Shown piece by piece: positions 11,535 through 21,300 of a DNA stretch of 64,000 nt. Made by a program: the position numbers and the translations under genes. How positions within the stretch are numbered: the first letter of the stretch is position 1; each line of letters starts with the position of its first letter. The notes beneath the pieces were generated by a model, which made no database searches, was not told the DNA's origin, and saw only the letters and a list, made by a program, of their open reading frames with translations. The DNA is from Umbellularia californica (lineage: Eukaryota; Streptophyta; Magnoliopsida; Laurales; Lauraceae): assembly GCA_028538565.1 (NCBI GenBank), contig JAPQWN010000009.1, forward strand, positions 7,595,001 to 7,659,000, written 5' to 3'.

Positions 11535-11928
11535 AATAAGGCGTAATATGTGGGCGGCCAAGGTAGAAGAGATGGAGAGATAGGGGGAATAGGTTAGAAG
11601 AACTTGAGAATTGGCCTCACGCCAAACTATAGTCTAGGAGGCAAAGAGATCTTGGAGAGATCTCGAAGAAAACTTGGGGAAGACTCCAAAAGCACTCAAA
11701 ACGCAATTTCATTATCAACCATCATTGTCTAAGCCAAGAGGCTTACACTAATCTGGACCATCCAAATTCCAAACACATTAATGGTCAAGACTAAAACATC
11801 CTACTAAAACAACATAAAACATAATTAAAATCCAAATAACAAAAATTAAATGGGCTAATAGGTGAGCTGGGCCCAAAGGATCGGTCGACCCATTGGCACC
11901 ATTGGTTTGTCCTGCATTAGTTGCATCA
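11535..11928 (-). repeat. LTR-like repeat, inverted relative of 2254-8460
   Basis: On the minus strand it begins TGATGCAACTAATGCAGGACA and matches the plus-strand sequence on both sides of the Copia insertion (GTCGACC.., TTTAATTATGTTT.., AGGATGTTTTA, TGGATGGTCCAGATTAG). It ends just before the degenerate primer-binding site at 11524-11534. It is a 5' LTR, or part of one, whose internal region would lie to its left. Confidence 0.55.
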
Positions 11929-12240
11929 AGGTTTAAATGGCTTGAGTCAAGGATTAGGCCCAAACAGTCCTTTAAAAATCATTGAAGCAATGTAAAAGGG
12001 ATGTTTTAAATGTTCTGTAATTGTAGTAGGGTTTCTCTAAAATGCAGAAATTTTGCATGTAGAATTTAACAGTAAACAAGCATTTCAATTGGGCCTAATT
12101 AATTGGAACTACTAGGTCCAAACCCACCACATATTCATACAACATGGGTGGCATGGTGGGGCACCTATAGGGCGTTCGAGGGTGTCAGGACAAAATTATG
12201 CTTTTAGCAACTACCTATATCATTTTAAAAAATTGTGGTA
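11929..12240. other. Non-coding stretch
   Basis: AT-rich sequence without a recognisable gene. It lies between the inverted LTR-like repeat and the poly(T) that marks the end of a minus-strand LINE tail. Confidence 0.4.
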
Positions 12241-12960
12241 TTTTTTTTTTTTTTTGAATGGTAATGAGAATTATTAAAAAGCCACCACACTGAAAAGAGT
12301 AAAAATGGGACCAACCAAAAAGAAAAATAATACACCCAACACCCCTAAAGGAAGTGGTCACACCAAATGCAAAGGAAGAAAACAACAAAAAAGAGATGAT
12401 CGCCTAGCACATCTCTTGTAACAAGCTTGACACCTCCTTGTAACAAGCCCATTTTTACGAAGAACACGCACAAAAGAAGTATTAAGCCTTGTAACAAGCT
12501 CGACACCTCCTCTACCACATCTGCCAAATGCCAAGGCGGCCTAGAAAATCCCGCTGCCCAACAAATGACGCACCAAGAGTCTTTGTCCACAATGATCCAA
12601 TCGGCAGGCTCCCAAAGATGTCCTAATAGCCCCCAACTCCGCCTCATTCACCGAATAGACACCGCCTGGACCAGAGAAACTAAAATCACAAGCAGATGAT
12701 GAATCTTGGGAAATACCTCTTATTCTAAAAGGACCCAAGTTGCCATTTGCCAATGACGCTACCATCAAAGTTAAGCTTGAAAAAACCCAAAGGAGGAGGA
12801 GACCAAGAAGGATGCGGCTGATCCTCAAAATGAGAAGAGAACCACCACATGCCAACTTCTCAACATGGAATCTATAGAAATGCGGCAAATGCCTCTAAAA
12901 GCCAAAAATATGGATACCAAGAAGCCACACAAAACTTAATAGAGCTCTCAAGCTTCTCCA
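12241..12960 (-). pseudogene. 5'-truncated LINE: RNase H and poly(A) tail
   Basis: The 15-bp T-run at 12241-12255 is the poly(A) tail of a minus-strand retrocopy. Upstream, two overlapping frames carry an RNase H domain of the plant L1 type (RVT_3): residues FRIRGISQDSSSACDF, YSVNEAELGAI and then WIIVDKDSWCVICW, with the E of NEAEL and D of DKDSW visible. A frameshift near 12640 separates the two halves. RT and endonuclease are absent, as expected for a 5'-truncated insertion. No target-site duplication could be picked out. Confidence 0.7.
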
Positions 12961-13380
12961 CCTTGGAGCATACTCCTCAAAACTCCTGTTAGGTGTAGTT
13001 AGTCTCAGTAGGAAAGTTGAGTAGAATTTCAATAATGCTTGGAAGACAATCATAGGACTCCAATGTTGCTTATGTCCTTTGCAAGCGAAGGAGCAAGTGT
13101 TGACCTCTTCATCATGGTATGCATCTTGCTCCTTAAGCCATGGGTTTCCCAACAAGATGGGAGTTACATTAGTTGGAAACACATCATGCCAAATGTTGTA
13201 TCCATACCTTCCAAATCTATTGCTCACCATGCATTTTTACTTATTTATCAAGACTTCTATGTTATTCTCCCATGTGATGGGATAAGGACGTGGATTCGTC
13301 CTCAACTTGAAGTTGCAATTTATCGATGACTTCTTGTGAGACTATATTCTTGTCGAATTTCTTATCAACAAGCACCTCAC
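12961..13380 (-). pseudogene. Gypsy aspartic protease-RT linker relic
   Basis: The minus strand reads KFDKNIVSQEVIDKL, then after frame breaks a VFPTNVTPILLGNPWL..DAYHDEEVNTCSF stretch. This matches the C-terminal part of Gypsy retropepsins and the following linker, whose usual form is ..ILLGRPWL.. with a later NTY. Several stops and shifts make it clearly dead. It could belong to the internal region of the LTR element whose primer-binding site is at 14531. Confidence 0.6.
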
Positions 13381-14415
13381 GCTTGATCTTTGCTCCATAC
13401 ACATGTGCAAAAAGTCTTGTTGTTCAACCAATCTTCAATCATGAATAATCAACAATCAAAACTCTGGTCTTCCTTGGAACCAAGCAAGGGTTGCAACCTT
13501 CTTTCCTTCCCTTCTTCTCAGCAATCAATTGCTTTAACATGTACTATAATCTGTCACAACTGTTCGTTACATTTGAATAAAGTTTCCATACATGTGGGGA
13601 CATATTATATCTCTTTGCTTCATCAAGTCTCCTTTGATAATGATAATCTACATATACATGATAACAAAACCAACGCCAGAGAACTAATAGTGGACAAGAA
13701 ATGAGGAGCTGAAATCAATCATGACACAACCTTTAAGGATTGCTACATGATGTAGAATCACTCAGAAGTGAACGAGACACAAGACAGTGTATGAAACAAA
13801 TGGAAGAAGAGGACTGCACAGGGGCCGTTATAGCACTGAATATGATTACAATAAATGAATGAAAATTTTTTTTTTTTTTTGAATGATTTATTGATTGAAC
13901 TATTGTTGAATGAATGCGTGGCAAGGACAACAAAGTTCTGCCTGCTGCAGATTGGATCATGGGAAAATTTTGAAAGATTCTGTAGCCCCAATGAGGGGCT
14001 CAGTTTGGGAATTGAGAGGACTCGTACAGGCTGACAGCAAATAAATTTTGTCTGTATGAAAATTTAAAATTGCTAAGCGAATGTAAACAAGGACAACTTG
14101 GAAGGGAATGTTGTATGGGAAGGGGAGACGAATCTACCAGGGAGAATTTGGGTCCAGATAAGGACTGAATTTTTGGGTTTTAGGAGATCGTTTTCAGGTT
14201 GCAGCTTGCTGTCCCTGACAGGACTGAAGCTCAAACTACGTAGGATGGACCAGGTCATTGGACATGACAACAGCAGCCAAGCAATAATCTAGAAGAAAGC
14301 AACATGTAAAGTTTTAAAACGAAGGAAACAGTTAAATGACTCAGTACAGAACAATAGACTAGATAGAAAGATTGAATGGAAGTAGTAAGCAAACCAACAG
14401 CTTATTTTAAAAGTA

Positions 14416-14446
<31 letters not shown>

Positions 14447-14530
14447 TTGGGGTAAAACTGAAGAGAATGAGAAGGAAACCTAATCTAACATATAAGAATC
14501 ATGCAAGACAAATTCGAGGGGTCTTACTTG
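13381..14530. other. Internal or flanking non-coding sequence
   Basis: No protein-like frame is recognised. A T-run at 13868-13881 may mark another short retroinsertion. A (TTA)n microsatellite of about 31 bp lies at 14416-14446. The segment lies left of a minus-oriented LTR and its primer-binding site, so it is plausibly decayed internal sequence of that element. Confidence 0.4.
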
Positions 14531-14542
14531 CTCTGATACCAA
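14531..14542 (-). other. Primer-binding site of outer LTR element
   Basis: On the minus strand TTGGTATCAGAG lies three bases after an LTR end reading ..CCCATCA. It matches the tRNA-Met-type site and orients the outer LTR (14546-18569) as a 5' LTR on the minus strand. Confidence 0.6.
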
Positions 14543-14661
14543 ATATGATGGGATCAAATGACGGATGCAGTCTTCACACATCTACCACAAATGCCCGGCT
14601 TTGGAGTCATCGCCATTGGCAACCCAAGGAGTCTTTTTTTTTTTTTTTTAAATGGGCAACC

Positions 14662-15034
14662 TGATGCAGGCCCTAGGGTTGGGGCTTGCGTGGGAAGTGC
14701 TAAAAGCACAATGGGTGCCAAAGCACGTGTCCGAAGACACAATAAATCTCCGTAGAGATAATAAACGAGGACGCACCTCAATGGGAAAACCCAATTTTAT
14801 TAATCAACAACTCTGAGAAATAATTCTATATAATGCCATATAAATAGTAAAAGTAAACTTGGGGCTTAAGAAAACCTAATCTAATAATGGAAACTATCCT
14901 AATCAAATTAGGAAACCAAATAAATCAGCATACTAATCCTAATTACAATAAAATTAGAAATTATTGACATAATAAATAAATTCCTAAATCTATGTGGGCC
15001 CTACACATGTGGCCATGAGGTCTACGCTGCATCA
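14662..15034 (-). repeat. 3' LTR of gag-only element
   Basis: 373 bp. It matches 17412-17976 closely outside the MITE and keeps the empty MITE site (..ATAATAAATAAATTCC..) near 14965. Confidence 0.9.
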
Positions 15035-15898
15035 TTCTCCCCCACTTGAAAAAGAACTCGACCTCGAGTTCGGAAAGTGTCCACCTGGATCAAAGATCAA
15101 TCTGACGAACTTTCGATATGTCGGTCGATCTTTAACTTCTAGGCACAGCTGCATGCATAATTGCTTATGATGGTTGAAATATGTGTTGATGTGCCTTACT
15201 TGTAGAACATGCACCATGATTCTGACTATCCGCTTGTTATCTCTCAGTTGGCATTGTTGATCCCCAAAGACAAAATCAATGAGAGAATTAATGTGGGGAA
15301 TGTCAACAACTGGTTCTCCATCGCCTCGTGTGTGCATGTCGGGATTATTAGTACTCATAGAAGAAATTTCAAGGCCAACTGTAGATATGGAAGCGTCTGT
15401 GTGTAACTTTGGCTGATTGGTCTGCATATCTGCTGGCACTAGTTCCTCAACACAGTCTGTTAGGTGTGGCGACTTTTCTTCTTGAGAAGTAACGTCCATT
15501 AGATGAGACTTTTTAAGCATCCGCTCTACACGAATTGCTTCCCAAAATGCTTCATACATTTCGTTGCATTCCTTCTCCACATTCTTCAACATACTTGGTC
15601 TCCAACCTTTGAGAAAGTGATTGAAATCAAGTGCAACTCCCAATTCACATAAATAATGTAGTTTTTCAAATTCATAAGCATATTCCTCCACAGACAATTT
15701 TCCTTGTGTCAGAGTAATATACTGCTCAAAGCAATCTGTATTTGCATAATATCTTTTCCCATATCTGATTGCATATGTCATCCTTTTAGCCCTTTTGTTG
15801 ATTTCTATAAGCTCTTTGTTGGTTTCTGTAAGCCTTCTATTTATTTCAAGAAGTTGCAAGTCCATCTTGGCTGACAATTCTATATTAACTTGATGCAA
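15032..15898 (-). pseudogene. Gypsy-type gag domain of the non-autonomous element
   Basis: An open minus-strand frame of 288 codons. Residues about 45-140 match the retrotransposon gag family (PF03732): FEQYITLTQGKLSVEEYAYE, then FNHFLKGWRPSM and AFWEAIRVERMLKK. The first 40 residues are rich in E/K/L and may form a coiled coil. No CCHC knuckle follows. The frame runs through the polypurine tract into the LTR, so the C-terminus is probably not natural. Upstream, an approximate copy of the N-terminal 110 codons lies at 15939-16272, so the original gag start has been disturbed by a tandem duplication. It may encode a gag fragment or nothing. Confidence 0.7.
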
Positions 15899-16272
15899 AG
15901 ACTGAAAAATTTAATGCTCTTCAAAATGCTTCATACATACTTGGTCTCAAACCTTTGAGAAAGTGATTGAAATCAAGTGCATCTCCCAATTCACATAAAT
16001 AACGTAGTCTTTCAAATTCATAAGCATATTCCTCCACAGACAATTTTCCTTGTGTCAGAGTAATATACTGCTCAAAGCAATCTGTATTTGCATAATATCT
16101 TTTCCCATATTTGATTGCATATGTCATCCTTTTAGCCCTTTTGTTGATTTCTATAAGCTCTTTGTTGGTTTATGTAAGCCTTCTATTTATTTCAAGAAGT
16201 TGCAAGTCCATCTTGGCTGACAATTCCATATTAACTTGATGCAAAGACTGAAAAATTTAATGCTCTTCAAAA
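15593..16272 (-). repeat. Tandem duplication of about 333 bp inside gag
   Basis: Units 15593-15926 and 15939-16272 (period 346) are nearly identical, from ACTTGGTCTC to CTCTTCAAAAT. Both code for the same gag segment in the minus strand. The second copy is interrupted by a stop at about 15921. The near identity suggests a young duplication relative to the age of the neighbours. Confidence 0.85.
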
Positions 16273-17411
16273 TTAGAATCAAACTGACCAGATGTGTAGA
16301 TCTGCTCGTCCCGATCACGCTGGCGAAAACGGATCTGAAATTGGACGGTGGATGTGCTGGATATCGTAAAAAAAATCTCAACCGTTGATCGGATCAAAGC
16401 TTCTGGTGATTGAAGGTTGCAGATGCAGAGATGATGTCAGCACCATGTTACTAGGCTTCAAACAGATTTGGATCCTTCAAATAGATCTAGACCTGAACTC
16501 AACCCAAACTGACTCGGATCTAGGAACTAGGCCCAAATGAGGCAGGCCCAAGTGGATGGCACCAAGTGGTTGGCCTCGTTCGTTGTGCAAGAACAGGGAA
16601 GAGAGAAAAAGGAGAAGGGCTTCTCCTTTTGTTGCTATTGCTCGTCGACGAAGTCGAGAAAAGGGGAGCCTGCGGTTGCACTTCGATGAGGGCAAGATAG
16701 GGGAGCTGTATTCTGCAATGATTGCTGTTGACTTCAGACGAAGGGGAAGAAGACAACCAACGGCGCAGTTGGCGAAGGCGAAGGCGAGGGAATGGCGCTG
16801 CTGGTGGCGTGCGTCCGGAAACGAGATGAGGCGCGGCGCTGTTGGTGCAAGGTGAATGTGGAAAGGGGCGGCGGAGTTCCAGCGAGAGCGATGACAAGCA
16901 CTGGTGCACGGTATGCCTATCCTTCCCTTCTTCTCTGCTTCGTCGTCTTTTTTTTTTTTGGTGCTAGGAAGGGTTTTCTGTTGGTGGAAGGCGAGCATTG
17001 GAGAAGATGGGAAGTTGGGCAGGCTGAGAGGGTCGGCAGGGGTTGTGTCGATGGAAGAAGAGATTGGAAGAGGTATGGATGGTCGACGGGCTTGGAGTGG
17101 GCGGCGAGGGTTGGTGTCGGTGGAATGGGGATAACGGTAGAGGGGTTTTGTGGCGGTGAGAATTTAGGGTGGGGCTCTGTGAGGAGAGGGTTTTAGAATT
17201 TAGGGTTAGACCAGGACTTTGGGAAGCGGCAGTGGATTGTTGGGAGATAGTGGTATCCTCTGATTGCGAAAAGGGTCGTGGAAAGATCCTCTGGTGGTGG
17301 GGTTGTCTAGGATGGGAGCAGGGAACAGACAGAGTGGATGGACGATGGGGTTGGGGTGGGGATAGGGGTAACAGGCCGACGATTGATGGATCGTTTGTCT
17401 TTGATACCAAT
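16273..17411. other. 5' internal region of the gag-only element
   Basis: This is the leader side of the element, next to the primer-binding site. It is GC-richer than its surroundings between 16550 and 17350 and has long frames on both strands, but none resembles a known protein; low-complexity R/G/S-rich translations indicate composition effects. A T-run sits at 16949-16959. Confidence 0.5.
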
Positions 17412-17976
17412 TGATGCAGGTCTTAGGGTTAGGGCTTGCGTAGGAAGTGCTAAAAGCACAATGGGTGCCGAAGCACGTGTCTAAAGACACAATAAATCTC
17501 CGTAGAGATAATAAACGAGGACGCACCTCAATGGGAAAACCCAATTTCATTAATCAACAACTTGAGAAATAATTCTCTACAATGCCATATAAATAGTAAG
17601 AGTAAACTTAGGGCTTAAGAAAACCTAATCTAATAATGGAAACTATCCTAATCAAATTAGGAAACCAAATAAATCAGCATACTAATCCTAATTACAATAA
17701 AATTAGAAATTATTGACATAATAAATAAAGGGGGGTCTTCATATGCATCTATCCCTCACCATTTTTGGTGAGGGACACCCCTTTTGGGGAAAAAGCAAGT
17801 ATAAAAGTGGGGAAAAAGCAAAGTAGAAAAGTACACCTTGTACTTGCTTTTTCCCCAAAAGGGGTGTCCCTCACCAAAAAATGGTGAGGCATGGATGCAT
17901 ATGAACATCCCCCATAAATAAATTCCTAAATCTATGTAGGCCCTACACATGTGGCCATGAGGTCTACGCTGCATCA
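17412..17976 (-). repeat. 5' LTR of gag-only element, with MITE insertion
   Basis: Starts TGATGCAGG and ends GCATCA. Subtracting the 183-bp MITE and its 9-bp duplication leaves 373 bp, the same as the other LTR. Confidence 0.9.
17731..17913. mobile_element. 183-bp foldback MITE, copy 1
   Basis: The ends GGGGGGTCTTCATATGCATC and, on the other strand, GGGGGATGTTCATATGCATC form an inverted repeat that continues inward through CCTCACCATTTTTGGTGAGG and CACCCCTTTTGGGG; most of the element can fold into one hairpin. A 9-bp duplication ATAAATAAA lies at 17722-17730 and 17914-17922. The other LTR of the host element shows the empty site. A 9-bp duplication is typical of Mutator-type elements. No coding capacity. 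A second copy of the same length is at 57338-57520. Confidence 0.9.
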
Positions 17977-18569
17977 CAACCCAAGGAGTCTTCACACAAG
18001 GGGAAAACACTTGCTCGCAATATTGAGAGGAAAGGAGAGAAATTTTCATTGGTCACAAATAAAGAGATTGAAATGGTATTTACAGAGATGAGGTTAATCC
18101 TACCTATGAAAGACCTATATAAGATTTCCTTTTCCCTCATGCATTGATTACATGTCAATCTCTTATTGCTAAATATCCTCTCTTTCAATGATTGCATGTC
18201 AATCAATAATCCTTAATTAATTACATGTCAATCAATTACATCTTCATTGATTGAATCAATTATCTGAATTGATTGCATGTTAATCAATATCTTGCTAGAT
18301 TGAAAATATGATTTTCTAATCTAGAATCTTAAATCAAAGAAATTTTATTTGAAAGCTACATACTAAGGGAAAAAAAACAATTGGCTACTGGGGTTGTTGT
18401 CCCTAGGTTCAGCCCAATGGACCAGTCCTCAATGGGCTTGGCCCATATGGTTGGGTCCAATGGGCCACACTATAAGTTGGCGTGATGGGCTGGCCCACTA
18501 TAGGTTGGGCCCAATGGGCTTGCTGACTTTGGACCAAATCTTAGCCTCTGATGCACTTGGGCCGCATCA

Positions 18570-18708
18570 CTCTTCCACCATGCCACCTTTCTCCCCTTTA
18601 GATTCAGCTGAGACCGTGTGTCAAAGACTACATGATATTTCCAATATTAAGGCACCTTCTAATCTGACATTTCACTGTATGCATGATGCTTGCAAAGGAG
18701 AGACGTTG
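18570..18708. other. Short non-coding stretch
   Basis: Lies between the outer LTR and the poly(T)/LINE RT relic. I see no gene in it. Confidence 0.4.
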
Positions 18709-18964
18709 AGATCTTTTTTTTTTTTTTTTGGTTACCTGCCTCCTCAAATAGCTCCAAGGCTCTCCTCGTTTTTCTGGCTGATCTTTGGTTTGCCTTAAAG
18801 AAGATTAGAATATCATCAGCAAATTAAAGAGGTTTATCCTTTAAATTTTCACAGGCAAGGACCCCACTAAGGAAGGAGTGATTGAAGTGCCAACAATTTT
18901 CATATCTAGAAGTCCAGATCCCCAGGGTTCGCCATTATGGTGGGCTTAGCAAGAGAGGACTGTA

Positions 18965-19250
18965 ATAAGAAGCGATTCTTGGGAATTGCTTTGTCATGTA
19001 TCCTGGATATTGAGATAGCCATCTATGATCTATGAGAGGCAATGCCTCTATCGAGCCTTTCCAAGATACATGGCTGACGCTAGTCTCTCCTCCCATGAGT
19101 CCAGGTAAACTAGGGCCGAGTAGAAGCAATTCTTAGGAATTGCTTTATCATGTATCCCAGATATTGAGACACCATCTATGAGAGGCGATGCCTCTATCTA
19201 GTCTTTCCAAGATACATAGCTAATCTTTCCTCCCACGAGTCCAGGTAAAA
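18965..19250 (-). repeat. Diverged tandem duplication in LINE endonuclease region
   Basis: Two units of about 130-155 bp (from about 18970 and about 19125) share phrases such as CCATCTATGA..GAGAGGC.ATGCCTCTATC and CTTTCCAAGATACAT. Minus-strand translations resemble the C-terminal LDR.. part of LINE endonucleases. The units differ by small indels, so the duplication is old. Confidence 0.6.
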
Positions 19251-19760
19251 GGGTCAAGTAAATCTTAAACCCTGGAGGTGGGCCCTTCCTAGGAACAACT
19301 TACAATCTTTATTGGTCACAAATTTTGGTTAGACTGACCCCTTGCTTTTCACGAGGACAAAGAATACCATTGAAATCCCCGATTAAGAGCAAGGGGTCAT
19401 CCAAAGGCAGATGATTATCTTTAAACTGTAACAGGTCCTCCCAGAGCACTCTTCTTTTTATCCATGAAGGAGAGGCATAAACTGTAGTGAGAGGTAGGAC
19501 TGCCCTGAGGGGTCTGACGCAACGTCGCTATACTAGATATGGCTTGGTCAGATTTTGACACAGGTTGAACTGTCACCCTATGTGGGTCCCAAAACACCCA
19601 AGCCACCCGAGTAGCCATTGCCATAAATGGCACGGTGGGCAGCATGACTTTCCGTTATGCCCTAAAAGATGGCAGACACATTTTCCTCCCTAGTATGTGT
19701 TTCAGCTAGAAACATAACATGCAGTCTGACACTTCCTAAGCATCAGCCTCAACTGTTAAA

Positions 19761-20706
19761 GTTGCCAATCTCATTTCAACCGAACTGGCCAAAAAATTCT
19801 GTTTTGGTCATTTGGCCAAAACAAAATGGACCTTTAAACAATTTTTTTTTTTTTTTTTGGGTTTCACTGTATCTCAGCTGAAATCTTGCTCCTGGATTTT
19901 GGCTGAAATCACTGAAATCCGAAATTTCGTCCCTTTTTTAGGGGAAAAAAGAAAAGAAAAGAAAAGCGAAACCTAACCTGAATAACCCTTCCTCTTCTCA
20001 TTTCTCATTTAGGTGAAGGGGTTGTAGCAGGAAAATAAAGAAAAAAGGAGGCTTTGTTGTAGGAAAAAAATGAAAAAAGAGAAAGGGGAGAGAGAAAGGG
20101 GCATTACCTTTGTGCCGTTGGTGTCATCCCCCACCGCTCCTCCTCATTTCCTCTTCCTTCCCTCCCTCTCTTTCTTCTTCTTCTCTTTTCTTACTTTTTG
20201 TTTTACAGACAAGTAGGCACCGCAACTTTCCTTTTTTACTGTTCATTGGACAGACCAGGGCTACTTTCCATGCCCTACCCTTCCCTCTTACTAAGCACAA
20301 GTTCCCTAGTCACGAGATTTCCCCACTCTCCACTCCTAATTCAAAAGATAAAAAGAAAACAGGCTCCACTTCCCATACTCTCATGTTAGAATGAAAAATC
20401 TAAGACAATCCTCTTTGCCCCCTTAAATATTCATTAAGTGGATGTGGGTCATGTGGCCCATGCCCACCTCTTTTTCACTTTTCATTTTTTTTTTACCTAT
20501 TTGAGCTACTGCCCTTCCCACCAACGCATGGATACATGTGCCATAGCCCAAACTATTTAGATTTAATATTTTTATAGTTTTAAAGATAAATTATTTATAT
20601 TTTTCCCAAAACGTTACTCCAAAATATTTTGCAAAAATTCCGAATCGACCGAAATATTTCAGTTGAAAGGCCCAACCAAAATGGGGTCTGAAACGAAATT
20701 GACAAC
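19761..20706. mobile_element. Possible DNA-transposon insertion with 18-bp inverted ends
   Basis: The end GTTGCCAATCTCATTTCA and the opposite end GTTGTCAATTTCGTTTCA (read on the minus strand) agree at 15 of 18 positions, and the 946-bp segment interrupts the LINE ORF2 between its start and its endonuclease. No target-site duplication is visible and the interior has no protein-like frame, so the assignment is tentative. Confidence 0.4.
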
Positions 20707-21300
20707 TACGTGTGTAGCACCCCTGACGTTCCAACTAATCATTTCCACAATCATCATAAGCCAACTGACGAACAGGTGGATGCGTACCTTACAGATTCAT
20801 CAAGGCCTCCTGAAGCTCAGCAACGATGTTTATATTCAGCTCCTTGAGAATTAGCTCCAACTTGGCCTTGTTCCTTGAAACTTTGAACTTCAGAGTTCGT
20901 CGGATGGGTTGGGGAGTCCTCCTCGCCTCTTTGTCCATTCCTGGGTTCTGCCATGAAAAGAACATCATCTAAATTTGGCGGCAACTCCTCCCTGATCCAG
21001 GATGTTATCTTTCCCTCAACCACATTATCCCAAGAACTGTCGCCTGTGTTTAAAGGGCCTAATGGGGATGAACTCATCCTTGGAGTCCTCACTATCCTCT
21101 GGGGTGGGTCTAAGAGGGTGAGGTTCTTTCTGTTGGGAAGGTTGTGTTCATTGGAGCCCAGCCATGCCAAATGGGTGTTTAAGAGACCAATGACTGTTGA
21201 AAGAGATGGTGGGAATGAGAACCTAGGTCGTTCATCAACATCAGGGTTTGGTGCAGCGGATAGTACCAGGTTGGTCTCCGCTGACAGAGTTGAGCATTAA

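Larger units (their letters stand above)
14662..17976 (-). mobile_element. Gag-only non-autonomous LTR retrotransposon
   Basis: Two LTRs (14662-15034, 373 bp; 17412-17976, 565 bp because it carries a 192-bp MITE insertion including target duplication) flank about 2.4 kb. The termini are TGATGCAG/..GCATCA and the 5-bp duplication CAACC occurs at 14657-14661 and 17977-17981. The primer-binding site reads TTGGTATCAAAG on the minus strand (17399-17410), and the polypurine tract AGTGGGGGAGAA abuts the 3' LTR (15035-15046). The only protein domain found is a Gypsy-type gag. Protease, RT, RNase H and integrase are absent, which fits the described class of plant terminal-repeat gag elements (TR-GAG) that depend on an autonomous partner. 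Confidence 0.88.
14546..18569 (-). repeat. Outer LTR, interrupted by the gag-only element
   Basis: On the minus strand this begins TGATGCGGCC (18569) and ends CCCATCA (14546), next to a primer-binding site. Without the nested insertion at 14662-17976 it is about 0.7 kb. It has a TATA-like CTATATAAG on the minus-strand promoter side near 18114. Its TGATG..CATCA termini are the same as those of the nested element, suggesting a related family. The outer flank at 18570 has no partner LTR in the window. Confidence 0.5.
18709..21300 (-). pseudogene. Decayed L1-type LINE: ORF2 start, endonuclease, RT core
   Basis: Minus-strand pieces in the right order. ORF2 start near 20760: EMISWNVRGAT. Endonuclease pieces at 19320-19760: MFLAETHTREE, then after a frame change LLIGDFNGILCPREKQG (GDFN motif). 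RT core at 18715-18860: FADDILIFFKANQRSARKT, holding the FADD catalytic motif, directly followed by an A-run (18717-18732 on the plus strand as T). Upstream at 20817-21170 a frame without recognised domain may be the end of ORF1. Most of the RT between endonuclease and FADD is deleted, and a foreign segment with inverted ends sits in 19761-20706. It is non-functional. Confidence 0.75.

Noticed and set aside
16477..17414. Long frames on both strands in a GC-rich segment
   Set aside because: Translations are low-complexity and unlike any known family; open frames on both strands point to composition. The segment is the leader of the gag-only LTR element.
18561..18590. Polypurine tract right of the outer LTR (GGTGGAAGAG on the minus strand)
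   Set aside because: A primer-binding site on the left already makes this LTR a 5' LTR in minus orientation, so a polypurine tract on its right would need a tandem arrangement that nothing else supports.
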